Positions 53,044-61,473 of a DNA stretch of 64,000 nt are shown here, piece by piece. Within the stretch, counting starts at the first letter, position 1; each line of letters starts with the position of its first letter. The position numbers were made by a program, and so were the translations under genes. This stretch comes from Bradyrhizobium erythrophlei (GTDB lineage: Bacteria; Pseudomonadota; Alphaproteobacteria; Rhizobiales; Xanthobacteraceae), in contig NZ_LT670817.1 in the NCBI RefSeq assembly GCF_900129425.1, positions 1,798,001 to 1,862,000 on the forward strand, written 5' to 3'. The notes below the pieces were generated by a model. It did no database searches. It was not told where the DNA came from and saw nothing but the letters and a program-made list of their open reading frames with translations.

Positions 53044-54114
53044 ATGGCCTACATCGCATTGAAGGCCGGGAAGGTTCCGTTGGGTCGTGGCACCATATCC
53101 AGCGCCACGATTCCTTTGGCTATTGCGGCTTTCGCATTGGCGTCGGGAGTGGCGGCGGCCTGGATCGGCGATCTCGATCCGGTTGCCTGGGTCGCAAATT
53201 CCGCTGCTCCGAAAGATATCGCCGCATCGTTCGATGACCGGTTCTCGGTGGCTTCGGCGCCCGATTTGTCCACGGCCATCCCGCCGCGTTTGCTGGTTCG
53301 ATCCTTGTCGTCAGAATTGGAGACCAAATTTCAACAGGCGAAAGGCCGTCTCGCCCAAAAACTGCAATCTCAGGACTGGCGGGTAGCCGTTCTCGAGCAA
53401 CCGGGCACCGAGCAAACGAGCGCCGAGGAAACAACCACCAGCAAACCGGCTGTCGAGGAGACAACGCCATCGGGCGTCGCTGCCGTTCCCATTCCCAGGT
53501 CTCGTCCGGTTGAGGCGAATCTCGAATTACAGTCCGGGCCCCCTGCGGCTCAGCCTCCTGCTACGGCTCAGTCCAACGATCGTACGCTGCTGCAGAAGCT
53601 TTCCGATCTGCTTCCGGGGCGTATAACACTCGCGTCGCTGGCTCCCGATGGCGGGCTGCTCGCGAATCGGCCGAACCTCTCGTCTCTTGGCTACGACAGC
53701 CTCACCGCCGTCTATGACATCTCTGCGCGTACCGTTTACATGCCGGATGGATCAAAACTGGAGGCGCATTCAGGATTCGGCAGTCTGATGGACGATCCAG
53801 CACACGTGAACGAGCGAATGGTCGGTGCAACGCCGCCAAATGTGTATGAATTGAAACCTCGCGAACAACTGTTTCACGGCGTCCAGGCGCTCCGCATGAT
53901 CCCGGTCGGTGACAACAGCACGCTCGGGCGGTCCGGATTGCTCGCGCACAGTTATATGCTTGGCCCCAACGGCGATTCCAACGGCTGTGTGTCGATCAAG
54001 TACTATGAGAAGTTTCTAAAAGCGTTCTCGGACGGCGAGATCAAGCACCTCGTCGTTGTGCCAAGCCTCAGCGATGCGATATCAGCATCGCGGCGGTCAA
54101 CCTCACAATCATGA
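53044..54114 (+). CDS. DUF2778 / Tlde1-type L,D-transpeptidase-like protein
   Basis: 356-residue envelope protein with an N-terminal membrane segment (TIPLAIAAFALASGVAAAWI), a long Pro/Ala/Thr/Glu-rich linker (about 110-185) and a C-terminal DUF2778 domain. The domain starts at YDSLTAVYDISARTVYMPDG and carries the likely catalytic His and Cys in GLLAHSYMLGPNGDSNGCVS. DUF2778 is the fold of Tlde1 peptidoglycan-acting effectors, but related anchored copies are common in Bradyrhizobium-type chromosomes and probably work on the cell's own wall. No secretion-VI or immunity gene is nearby. Confidence 0.82.
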   Translation: MAYIALKAGKVPLGRGTISSATIPLAIAAFALASGVAAAWIGDLDPVAWVANSAAPKDIAASFDDRFSVASAPDLSTAIPPRLLVRSLSSELETKFQQAKGRLAQKLQSQDWRVAVLEQPGTEQTSAEETTTSKPAVEETTPSGVAAVPIPRSRPVEANLELQSGPPAAQPPATAQSNDRTLLQKLSDLLPGRITLASLAPDGGLLANRPNLSSLGYDSLTAVYDISARTVYMPDGSKLEAHSGFGSLMDDPAHVNERMVGATPPNVYELKPREQLFHGVQALRMIPVGDNSTLGRSGLLAHSYMLGPNGDSNGCVSIKYYEKFLKAFSDGEIKHLVVVPSLSDAISASRRSTSQS

Positions 54115-54171
54115 CGCAGGTCGTCTGAAGCAGTGAACGGTGTCGGAAGAGCTCCGAGCCAGGGCGTGGAC

Positions 54172-54312
54172 TCAAGACGCGGAGCCTTGGGGCGAACAGG
54201 CATAGGGAACGGACTCGTTGGCACGCAGCCAAATGCGAATTGATGCGAGCTTGATGAAGGCCAGATAGTTAGCCGCGAGCCTGTCATATCGATTCGCTAC
54301 ACGCCAACGCAG
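54172..54312 (-). mobile_element. IS5-type transposase C-terminal remnant
   Basis: On the reverse strand LRWRVANRYDRLAANYLAFI followed by KLASIRIWLRANES is the characteristic end of IS5-family DDE transposases (RYDKLA.NFL......W). Only about 45 residues remain, the DDE catalytic core is absent, and no terminal inverted repeats were found. It is a relic of an insertion between the two wall-enzyme genes. Confidence 0.75.
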
Positions 54313-54388
54313 TAGCGAATACGCACCAAAGCGGACGTCCACTGACAACTCCGAATTTAAGGATTCCTCCTTGTTCCAGAACCAAGTC

Positions 54389-54646
54389 ATGAGCGAAGTA
54401 TCAAATTCCGACACGCCGCTGCGGACGACGTTCAAAATCAGCTTGAACGGCAAGACCGTTTCAATCGCCACCGTTGGCCAAGCTTATCAGTTCATAACAA
54501 ATCTCAGTTCAGTTGAGTGGATGGAGTTCAGATCGCTGCATGCTGACGCCGTAAGCTGTCTTCAGAGCGCGGCAGGGGACGCGATGTTGACTGTGCAGGC
54601 GACAAATGCGTTACGCGCGCTGTTCATCCGCGCCAAGCTACTCTGA
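54389..54646 (+). CDS. DUF982-like small protein
   Basis: 85-residue soluble protein resembling the DUF982 family common in Rhizobiales: a short beta strand (TTFKISLNGKTVSIATV), a middle helix with VGQAYQFITNLSSVEWMEF, then HADAVSCLQSAAGDAMLTVQ and the closing ATNALRALFIRAKLL. Function of the family is unknown. It follows the transposase remnant and has no obvious partner; a possible weak terminator follows. Confidence 0.65.
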   Translation: MSEVSNSDTPLRTTFKISLNGKTVSIATVGQAYQFITNLSSVEWMEFRSLHADAVSCLQSAAGDAMLTVQATNALRALFIRAKLL

Positions 54647-54653
54647 GCAGCAA

Positions 54654-54688
54654 GCCGACATGATCGCGCCTCCCATCGGCCTTTTTTT
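54654..54688 (+). terminator. Possible terminator after the DUF982-like gene
   Basis: GCCGA (54654-54658) pairs with TCGGC (54676-54680), followed by seven T. The stem is short and the loop long (17 bases), so this is a weak candidate. Confidence 0.35.
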
Positions 54689-54741
54689 CTGCACTATTCG
54701 GGGAACAAATAGCCGGATGTGACACTGTGGGGGGACAGGCG

Positions 54742-55401
54742 GTGCCGAGGTCCGGAAGCGCGTTGTTGCTCGTGGGGCTGCTCGGGTTCGTACTCGGCGG
54801 TTGCATGCAATCGACACTCGATCCGTCGTCGGGTGCCAGTTTTACCCAACGGGACCGGGAGTTGCTGGCCCATCCGCCTTATGCGCAGGCGAGCATTTCA
54901 GAGACCTATCGCCGGCACATCGTCGACTATTCGCGCAGGGAGGCGCCCGGCACGATCCTGGTCGATACCGACGAGCGTTACCTCTATTACGTCCTGCCAG
55001 GACGCAAGGCGATCCGCTACGGTGTGGCGGTGGGCGAGGAGGCGCAGGCCTGGTCCGGTGTCGCTACGGTCGGCCGTAGGGCTGAGTGGCCTGACTGGAT
55101 CCCGACGCCGGAGATTCAGGCGCGACTCGGCCCCTACCCGGCACGCGTGCCCGGAGGTCCGGCCAATCCGCTGGGCGCGCGGGCGCTCTATCTCTACGAG
55201 CACAACAAGGACACCCTGTACCGCATCCACGGCACCAATCAGCCGGAATATATCGGCCACGCTGTATCATCCGGCTGTATTCGCATGACCAACGAAGATG
55301 TCATCGATCTCTTTGATCGGGTGAAGATGGGAACGACCGTGGTGGTCCTCGCGCCGGGTCAGAGCGGATGGGTCGGGTCCATGGCAGGGCCTCGCAGCTG
55401 A
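54742..55401 (+). CDS. L,D-transpeptidase lipoprotein (YkuD domain, GTG start)
   Basis: Peptidoglycan cross-linking or lipoprotein-attaching enzyme of about 219 residues. The signal peptide ends in a lipobox (FVLGGCMQS), so it should be lipid-anchored. The YkuD domain begins near PGTILVDTDERYLYYVLPG and contains the catalytic motif HGTNQPEYIGHAVSSGCIRM with His and Cys, the Arg following. The GTG at 54742 has a GGGGGGA ribosome site upstream; another GTG lies at 54727. It is the second wall enzyme within 2.4 kb, unrelated in fold to the DUF2778 protein. Confidence 0.9.
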   Translation: MPRSGSALLLVGLLGFVLGGCMQSTLDPSSGASFTQRDRELLAHPPYAQASISETYRRHIVDYSRREAPGTILVDTDERYLYYVLPGRKAIRYGVAVGEEAQAWSGVATVGRRAEWPDWIPTPEIQARLGPYPARVPGGPANPLGARALYLYEHNKDTLYRIHGTNQPEYIGHAVSSGCIRMTNEDVIDLFDRVKMGTTVVVLAPGQSGWVGSMAGPRS

Positions 55402-55681
55402 TCGGGGCGCTGGGGGCGGCCGCCCTGAGACTCAGGGATGGCGTGCCCCTACAGTGGCGTTGGCTGTTATCCGCTCCTGACGAACCCGCACGGCCTCCTG
55501 CTTCGGAGTTGAACCCGCCCCGAAGAAGCCGTCACATGTCTGCTGCAGCAAGGACGCAGTCAGCGGAATGACCGCATTCGGCGCGCAGAGCGGACGTCCG
55601 ACGTAAAGACATCCGCGGCACCATACGCAAGCCCGCAGCCAGCATTCAAAGTAGGCCAATCGGCAGAGGCGGCCCCCCTTG
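55402..55681. other. Intergenic region before the MetE-like operon
   Basis: About 280 bases with no supported gene. It contains repeat copy 4 at 55570 and ends at the regulatory motif at 55682. Confidence 0.45.
55570..55597. repeat. Dispersed intergenic repeat, copy 4
   Basis: GACCGCATTCGG-CGCGCAGAGCGGACGT, a diverged copy of the element at 44714, 34823 and 17055. Confidence 0.5.
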
Positions 55682-55695
55682 TAACCGGATAGTTA
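55682..55695. promoter_or_regulatory. Shared regulatory motif, copy 1 (TAAC-CGGATA-GTTA)
   Basis: 14-base motif with inverted ends TAAC/GTTA, 42 bases before the ATG of the first MetE-like gene. Near-identical copies stand upstream of the enolase gene (58159) and the CoA-transferase (62356). It is probably the binding site of one regulator, which is not encoded in this window. Confidence 0.6.
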
Positions 55696-55737
55696 ACAGG
55701 CTTAGAGTTCGTGGCGCCAATAAAAAACGGAAACGCC

Positions 55738-56910
55738 ATGAAGCATAGCGCCGATCAAATTCTCACCACCCATGTCGGCAGCTTGCCGCGCCCGACGGAG
55801 CTTCACGCCATCAGCGTCGCGCGTCGCGAGGGTCAAAAGATCGACGATGCGGCGTTTAACGCCCGCGTGCGCAAGGCGGTAACGGATATCGTCCGCAAGC
55901 AGGTCGAGCTTGGCATAGACATCGTTGATGACGGCGAGATGAGCAAGCCGAGCTTCATCACCTATATCAACGAGCGCCTTGCCGGGTTTGAGCCCGACAG
56001 CACCCACCGGAATCAAAGCCCATGGGCCGGTTCCCGCGAGGTCCGGGAATTTCCCGAATTCTATGCCCCCCAACTGGCCAACGTGCACACCAGGCACACC
56101 CATTATCTCTGCACCGGCCAGGTCAAATACCGCGGCGGACAAGCCCTCAGGACGGATCTCGACAATCTGAAAGCCGCATTGGAAGATGTCGATGTCGCTG
56201 ATGCGTTTGTGCCTTCGACATCGGTGTCGAGTATCGAAGACTGGAACCGCAACGCCTTCTACAAGTCCGAGGAGGACTACCTGTTCGCCCTCGCCGAGGC
56301 GATCGGGGAGGAATATCGTGCCATCGTCGATGCAGGGTTTGTCCTCCAGGTCGATGATCCCCATCTGGTCACCTATTATGTCTGCCATCCGGACAAGAGC
56401 CTGGAGGAGTGCCGCCGGTGGATCGAGCTGCGGGTGCATGCGATCAACCACGCCCTGCGAGGCATTCCGAAGGACAGGGTCCGCTTCCACACCTGCTACG
56501 GCATCAATTTCGGGCCACGTGTCCACGACATCGAAATCAAGCATATCGTCGATATTCTCGGGCGACTGAATGTCGGGGCGTTTTCATTCGAGGCGGCCAA
56601 CCCGCGGCACGAACACGAGTGGACCTCGTGGCGCGACGCGAACCTGCCCGACGACGTGATCATGATCCCAGGCATGATCACGCAATCGAACGTCATGGTG
56701 GAGCATCCGGAGTCGGTCGCGCAACGGCTTGGGCGCTGGATCGATGCTTTCGGCGTCGAGCGCGTGATCGCCGGCACCGATTGCGGCTTTGCCAGTTTTG
56801 CCGGCAATGACGAAATACACGAGACCATCGTGTGGGCCAAGTTCGACGCGCTGGTGAAGGGAACGCGAATCGCGTCAAAGGCCGCACGATCAAAACGTCT
56901 GACCGCCTGA
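55738..56910 (+). CDS. MetE-like zinc methyltransferase family protein 1
   Basis: Protein of 390 residues equal to the C-terminal catalytic half of cobalamin-independent methionine synthase (LTTHVGSLPRPTEL start). All zinc-site elements are seen: His and Cys in RFHTCYGINFG, Glu in FSFEAANPRHEHEW, Cys in IAGTDCGFASFAG. It lacks the N-terminal MetE half, so the methyl donor and acceptor are probably not folate and homocysteine; epoxyalkane:coenzyme M transferase is a known relative of this form. ATG 55738 is preferred over the GTG at 55711. A second MetE-like gene follows 48 bases downstream. Confidence 0.85.
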   Translation: MKHSADQILTTHVGSLPRPTELHAISVARREGQKIDDAAFNARVRKAVTDIVRKQVELGIDIVDDGEMSKPSFITYINERLAGFEPDSTHRNQSPWAGSREVREFPEFYAPQLANVHTRHTHYLCTGQVKYRGGQALRTDLDNLKAALEDVDVADAFVPSTSVSSIEDWNRNAFYKSEEDYLFALAEAIGEEYRAIVDAGFVLQVDDPHLVTYYVCHPDKSLEECRRWIELRVHAINHALRGIPKDRVRFHTCYGINFGPRVHDIEIKHIVDILGRLNVGAFSFEAANPRHEHEWTSWRDANLPDDVIMIPGMITQSNVMVEHPESVAQRLGRWIDAFGVERVIAGTDCGFASFAGNDEIHETIVWAKFDALVKGTRIASKAARSKRLTA

Positions 56911-56958
56911 CGCGCTCAGGCCGAACAAGAAAAAACCAGCCCCAGGGAACATCCATCA

Positions 56959-57984
56959 ATGTCAGCTTCAGATACCAGTAAAAACGCCCGCATCCTTACC
57001 ACCACGGTCGGCTCCTATCCGGTGCCGGACTGGCTGGTGGCGCTGCCATCCGAGCAAGCTGTGATCGACGCGACGCGCGTCGTGATCGACACCCAGGAGC
57101 AGGCGGGGATCGATCTGGTGTGCGACGGCGAACTTTACCGGTTCGATGTCAACCATCCCGAGACCAACGGCATGATCGAATATTTCGTGCGACCGATGTC
57201 GGGCGTGCGCAACGAGATCGGGTTGGCCGAATGGCTGGCGTTCAAGCAATCGTCGGATCATAAATTCCGCAGCCGTCCGCCAGGCGTGGTTGATGGCGCC
57301 ATCGGTCCGGGCTCGCTCGATCTGCCGGCCGCTTGCACGCGCGCGCGAAAGCTGGCGACGCGGCCATTGAAATTCACGCTGACCGGTCCGCACATGCTCG
57401 CCAAGATGCTGCTGGACAACCATTACAAGGACAAGGCGGCACTGACCATGGCGATCGCCGACGTGCTGGCAGAACAAGTCAAGCATATCGACGCGGATGT
57501 GATCCAGGTCGACGAAGCCAACCTGCCGGGGAGCCCGGAGGAATGGGAGTGGGCGGCGGATGCCATGAACCGGGTGCTCGACGCCATCCCGACCGTACCT
57601 GCGGTGCATCTGTGCTTCGGCAATTACGGCGGCCAGACCATTCAGAAGGGCGGCTGGGACAAGCTCATCGACTATTTGAACAGACTGCACGTGAACCACA
57701 TCGTCATGGAGAACGCGCATCGCCCGCCCGAGGAACTCGCGGTGTTCAAGGAGTTGCGGCCCGAGATCGGCTTCGGTCTGGGCGTCGTCGACATCAAGCA
57801 GACGGTCGTCGAATCCGCTGAATCCATTGCGCGTGCGATCGAGCATGCCGACAAGATTCTGGGCGTCGGCCGGGTGAAATATATCCATCCCGACTGCGGC
57901 TTCTGGATGCTCAAGCGGGGCATTGCCGACGGCAAAATCCGCGCGCTCGTGCTCGGCCGCGACCTCTACGAGGGCCGCAACTAA
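56959..57984 (+). CDS. MetE-like zinc methyltransferase family protein 2
   Basis: 341-residue relative of the preceding protein, also a single MetE C-terminal-type barrel (ILTTTVGSYPVPDWL start). Zinc ligands are conserved: VHLCFGNYGGQ (His, Cys), HIVMENAHRPPEE (Glu), HPDCGFWMLKRG (Cys). The two proteins differ in length and in the loops around the site, so they probably catalyse sequential or complementary steps or form a heteromer, rather than being redundant copies. Same operon and shared upstream motif. Confidence 0.85.
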   Translation: MSASDTSKNARILTTTVGSYPVPDWLVALPSEQAVIDATRVVIDTQEQAGIDLVCDGELYRFDVNHPETNGMIEYFVRPMSGVRNEIGLAEWLAFKQSSDHKFRSRPPGVVDGAIGPGSLDLPAACTRARKLATRPLKFTLTGPHMLAKMLLDNHYKDKAALTMAIADVLAEQVKHIDADVIQVDEANLPGSPEEWEWAADAMNRVLDAIPTVPAVHLCFGNYGGQTIQKGGWDKLIDYLNRLHVNHIVMENAHRPPEELAVFKELRPEIGFGLGVVDIKQTVVESAESIARAIEHADKILGVGRVKYIHPDCGFWMLKRGIADGKIRALVLGRDLYEGRN

Positions 57985-58258
57985 GCCATGACTCGCGCAC
58001 GGCGAAGGCGACCGCGTTGGCGGATCGGGTCCGGGCCCCGTGCCCAAACAGTACGGATATGCGTCAGTCATGCGAATTCCGCGCACCCGACGCTGTCCAG
58101 CCCAAGCATCCTTTTCGGAGGAAATTCCGGTCGCCCGATAATTTTGCTCGCGCCGATCTAACCAGATAGTTAAACTCGGTGCCAACCCCGCTGCGACGCC
58201 AGGATAAGGTCGCAAAACAGGGGAGGGCCGAGGAAACCTTGAGAGGATTGCGACCAAG
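57985..58258. promoter_or_regulatory. Leader of the enolase-superfamily gene
   Basis: About 270 bases without a gene. The second copy of the shared motif lies at 58159-58172, and the last 60 bases carry the purine-rich GAGAGGATTG ahead of ATG 58259. Confidence 0.45.
58159..58172. promoter_or_regulatory. Shared regulatory motif, copy 2 (TAAC-CAGATA-GTTA)
   Basis: Differs from copy 1 at one base (A for G in the spacer). It lies 86 bases before the start of the enolase gene, showing that this gene has its own controlled promoter and is not simply read through from the MetE pair. Confidence 0.6.
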
Positions 58259-59401
58259 ATGGCTCGGATTACCGGGGTCGACATCAAACGGTTCGACTAT
58301 CCGCTGCTTGGAGAATTCAAGTTCTTCAAGTCGGGTTCGCGGCCGTCGATACTGGTCAGGCTGACCGACGAGGACGGCGTGCAAGGCTGGGGCCAATCCG
58401 TGCCGATCGAAACCTGGACCTATGAGACGGTCGAAAGCGTCGAATCGACTTTGCGGCATTATCTTGCTCCCGCCATTCTTGGCGCCGATCCGAGCGACCT
58501 TGCCGACGTTCATGCACGCATGGAGCGCGCGATCCGGCCGTCATTTTCGGTTGGTCAGCCGTTGTGCAAGGCAGGCGTCGATCTGGCCTGTTACGACCTC
58601 TGGGGCAAACAGACCGGCAAATCGGTCAGCGATCTCTTGGGCGGTGCGCGCAAGAAGCAAATCAAGCTCAGCTGGACGATCCAGTCTCCGACGCTTGGCG
58701 GAGTCGAAAAGCAATTGGAACAGGGCAGCGCGCTTGGCTACGACAGCTTCAACATCAAAGTCGGCGCTCCGCAGTCGCCGGCTTACGATCTTGAGCTCGT
58801 TCGCACAATCGTGACATTCGCGCCTAACGGCTTTCATTGGTGCGACGCCAATACCAATTACGATCTCGACACCGCGTTGACGATGGCTCCCAAGTTCGCC
58901 GATCTCGGCCTTAAAGGGCTTGAATCGCCCCTGCCTCCGAATCGGATCCGCGCCTATCAAACACTGAAGCGCCAGGGTGCGCTGCCCATCCTGATGGATG
59001 AAGGCATCATCTCGCCCGTCGAAGTGGCCGAGTTTATTGCGCTGGGAATGTTCGACGGCATCGCCATGAAGGTAGCCCGCTGCGGCGGCTTGTGGAACGC
59101 AACGCGGATCGCGCAGCTTCTCCGGGAAAGCGGACTGCTGCTGTTTGCTTCAGGGCTCACCGATCCCGAACTATCGATGGCGGCGACCGCGCATTTCTTC
59201 GCTTGGGCCGGCCTCGAGCTTCCCGCCGCAGTCAACGGCCCGCAATATCTCGCAGACCGGGGTACGATGGACCCGTTGTTCCGTCCGCGCGGCGATAGCC
59301 TGCATGTGCCGGCAGGGCCGGGGTTGGGGATAGAGCTGCCGGATGCAGTACTAAAGTCGATGATGAACGTGGCGGAGGCCCGGGCAGCTTTACCGGTTTG
59401 A
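58259..59401 (+). CDS. Mandelate racemase / muconate lactonizing enzyme family protein
   Basis: Enolase-superfamily enzyme of 380 residues. The capping domain (residues 1-125) is followed by the barrel with a catalytic-Lys strand reading SFNIKVGAP, where the first Lys of the usual KxK is Asn. Metal ligands are seen in HWCDANTNYD, GLESPLPPN and ILMDEGIISPVE, and KVARCGG holds the opposite Lys. It should abstract a proton alpha to a carboxylate, causing racemisation, dehydration or lactonisation; the substrate is unknown. It is followed by a dedicated ABC transporter. Confidence 0.87.
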   Translation: MARITGVDIKRFDYPLLGEFKFFKSGSRPSILVRLTDEDGVQGWGQSVPIETWTYETVESVESTLRHYLAPAILGADPSDLADVHARMERAIRPSFSVGQPLCKAGVDLACYDLWGKQTGKSVSDLLGGARKKQIKLSWTIQSPTLGGVEKQLEQGSALGYDSFNIKVGAPQSPAYDLELVRTIVTFAPNGFHWCDANTNYDLDTALTMAPKFADLGLKGLESPLPPNRIRAYQTLKRQGALPILMDEGIISPVEVAEFIALGMFDGIAMKVARCGGLWNATRIAQLLRESGLLLFASGLTDPELSMAATAHFFAWAGLELPAAVNGPQYLADRGTMDPLFRPRGDSLHVPAGPGLGIELPDAVLKSMMNVAEARAALPV

Positions 59402-59460
59402 AGCCTCTGATACGTTGAACAAGGCCGCACGATTGAACGATGTCGGCTGGGAAGGGAACG

Positions 59461-60288
59461 ATGGCTCTCGTGAGTGATTCTGCAAAACCCGATACCGGGG
59501 CGGCGAGCGCGGCCGCAACCGGCATTCTCAGGAAGCTGACACCGCTGGCCGGCGTCGTGTGCTTCCTGCTGGTGTGGCAGATTTTCGTGGTCGCCTGGGG
59601 TGTGCCGGCCTATCTGCTGCCTTCACCCTCAGCCATCGGCCACGCCTTCATCAGTCAACTTCCGCTGCTGCTCAGTAACGGCTGGATCACCGTCTACGAA
59701 ATGCTGGCGGGCTATGCCTTGGCGGTCGGCATCGCAATTCCGCTGGCGATCGCGATCACGTCATCGCGGCGCTTCAATCAACTCGTGATGCCGACAATGC
59801 TGTTCTTCCAGATCATTCCCAAGGTGGCGATTGCGCCATTGTTCCTGGTCTGGTTCGGGGTCGGACCGACGCCGAAAATCCTGGTCGCGTTCCTGATTTC
59901 CTTCTTTCCAATCGTGATCGACGCCGCCGTCGGCTTGCGCTCGATGTCGTCGGAAATGGCGGATCTCGCGCGCTCGATGGGCGCTACGCGCATGCAGGTG
60001 TTCGCGCGGTTCAGGCTGCCGACCAGCCTGCCGTATCTGTTCAGCGGCCTGAAAGTGGCGGCGACATTGGCGATCGCCGGCACGGTGGTCGGCGAATTCG
60101 TCGGCGCCGACAAAGGCCTCGGCTATCTGCTGCTCGTGACCAATTCGAACATGGAAGCCGCGCTGATGTTCGCTACCATCGTAGCGCTGACCATCATCGG
60201 TCTGGTTTTCTATTACATCGTTGAATTGCTGGAGAGCTTCCTGATCCCGTGGCATGTCACCCATCGGGTGGAGTCAGGCACCATGTAG
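59461..60288 (+). CDS. ABC transporter permease (SsuC/NrtB type)
   Basis: Inner-membrane permease of 275 residues with six membrane helices (VVCFLLVWQIFVVAWG, MLAGYALAVGIAIPLAIAIT and others) and an EAA-type loop MADLARSMGATRMQVFARFR. ATG 59461, preceded by GGGAAGGGA, is chosen over the in-frame ATG at 59440, which has no such site. It is the first transporter gene after the enolase and is complete with binding protein (60360) and ATPase (61474). Confidence 0.9.
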   Translation: MALVSDSAKPDTGAASAAATGILRKLTPLAGVVCFLLVWQIFVVAWGVPAYLLPSPSAIGHAFISQLPLLLSNGWITVYEMLAGYALAVGIAIPLAIAITSSRRFNQLVMPTMLFFQIIPKVAIAPLFLVWFGVGPTPKILVAFLISFFPIVIDAAVGLRSMSSEMADLARSMGATRMQVFARFRLPTSLPYLFSGLKVAATLAIAGTVVGEFVGADKGLGYLLLVTNSNMEAALMFATIVALTIIGLVFYYIVELLESFLIPWHVTHRVESGTM

Positions 60289-60359
60289 CCCGAAGCGAAT
60301 TCTGATTGAACGTCAAATAGAGCTTCGCCGCGAAGGCGAAGACAAATCGTAGGGAAGAA

Positions 60360-61394
60360 ATGATTACCATGAAGCGCAGGGAGATTTTACGATCGCTGTT
60401 GGCGGCCGCCGCCATAACGCTGACCGCGCCGGCCGGCGCTCAGACGCTCGACAAGTTTCCGTTTCGCCTGAACTGGACGCTGTATGGCGAGCACGCGCCG
60501 TTCTTCGTGGCGCTGGACAAGGGGTTCTACAAGGACGTCGGCCTCGACGTCGAGATCCTCGAAGGCAGCGGCTCGACGACGGTCGCGCAGCTGACTGCCA
60601 ACGCCACCAACCCGGTGTCCTATGTCGATGCGGCGACCATGATGCGCGGCATCAATGCCGGCATGCCGATCAGAGCCGTCGGCGTGACCCTGCAGCAGAG
60701 CCCGATGGCGTTCATCTACCGCGCCGACAATCCGCGGCCGAACAAAGTCGCGGAAATCAAGGACAGTCGGATTGCGATCACTGCCGGCGACGCCAGTCTC
60801 GCGATCTTCACCGCTTTCATGGGCAAGCTCGACATGAAGGTCAGCGACGTGAAGCTCGTCACCGTCGCCAATCCGGCGGCGAAAGAACAGGCCGTTCTCG
60901 GCGGCCAGGCCGACGCCTTGCTCGGCTATTTCATGGATCAGGGTCCGCGCATGCAGCTCAAGAGCGGCGTGAAGATGGGCTGGACCAGGCTCTATGACAT
61001 GGCCGGTATCTCGACCTTGAGCAGCGCGATCATCATCAACAATGATTGGGTCAAGGATCCCAAGAATCAGGATCGACTCAGGCGCTTTCTGGCGGCGTCG
61101 CAACGCGGATGGGAATATACACGGCAACATCCCGATGAGGCGGCCGAGATCTTTTTGAAGCATGCACCGGCTTTCAACACCGAGATCGCGTTGTTGGAAA
61201 TCAACGGTACGCTTACGATCACCAACACCAAGCACACCGAGGGCAAGGCCTTGTTCTGGTCGGCCAAGGAAGACTGGCAGGAAAGCCAGGATTTGTTGGA
61301 GAAATACGCCGGCCTGACCGCGCAGGCAGATCTGAATAAGTATTACACCAACGAATATCTGGCGCAGCCGCCGTATATGCCCGCTAAAAAGTAA
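60360..61394 (+). CDS. ABC transporter substrate-binding protein (NMT1/THI5-like)
   Basis: Periplasmic binding protein of 344 residues with a signal peptide (MKRREILRSLLAAAAITLTA, cleavage after AGAQ). The family N-terminus FRLNWTLYGEHAPFFVALDK is typical of thiamine-precursor, riboflavin and sulfonate binders, and continues with FYKDVGLDVEILEGSGSTTV. It probably binds a flat aromatic or heteroaromatic ligand, but this is inference from the group. A good ribosome site (AGGGAAGAA) precedes ATG 60360. A strong terminator-like hairpin follows before the ATPase gene. Confidence 0.88.
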   Translation: MITMKRREILRSLLAAAAITLTAPAGAQTLDKFPFRLNWTLYGEHAPFFVALDKGFYKDVGLDVEILEGSGSTTVAQLTANATNPVSYVDAATMMRGINAGMPIRAVGVTLQQSPMAFIYRADNPRPNKVAEIKDSRIAITAGDASLAIFTAFMGKLDMKVSDVKLVTVANPAAKEQAVLGGQADALLGYFMDQGPRMQLKSGVKMGWTRLYDMAGISTLSSAIIINNDWVKDPKNQDRLRRFLAASQRGWEYTRQHPDEAAEIFLKHAPAFNTEIALLEINGTLTITNTKHTEGKALFWSAKEDWQESQDLLEKYAGLTAQADLNKYYTNEYLAQPPYMPAKK

Positions 61395-61406
61395 CCCCGA
61401 TATCCC

Positions 61407-61438
61407 GTCTCTCCGCGGCAAGCCGCGGAGAGACTTTT
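61407..61438 (+). terminator. Intra-operon terminator/attenuator hairpin
   Basis: GTCTCTCCGCGG-CAAG-CCGCGGAGAGAC: a perfect 12-base-pair stem with a 4-base loop followed by TTTT. It lies between the binding-protein and ATPase genes and probably lets most transcripts end after the abundant binding protein while protecting their 3' end. Confidence 0.85.
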
Positions 61439-61473
61439 CGTCTCGCGTGATTTGACAGTGGAATTCGCAGGCA

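Noticed and set aside
53044..54114. Type VI secretion effector call for the DUF2778 protein
   Set aside because: It has its own membrane anchor and linker, and no immunity, VgrG or adaptor gene is nearby; a wall-related housekeeping role is more likely.
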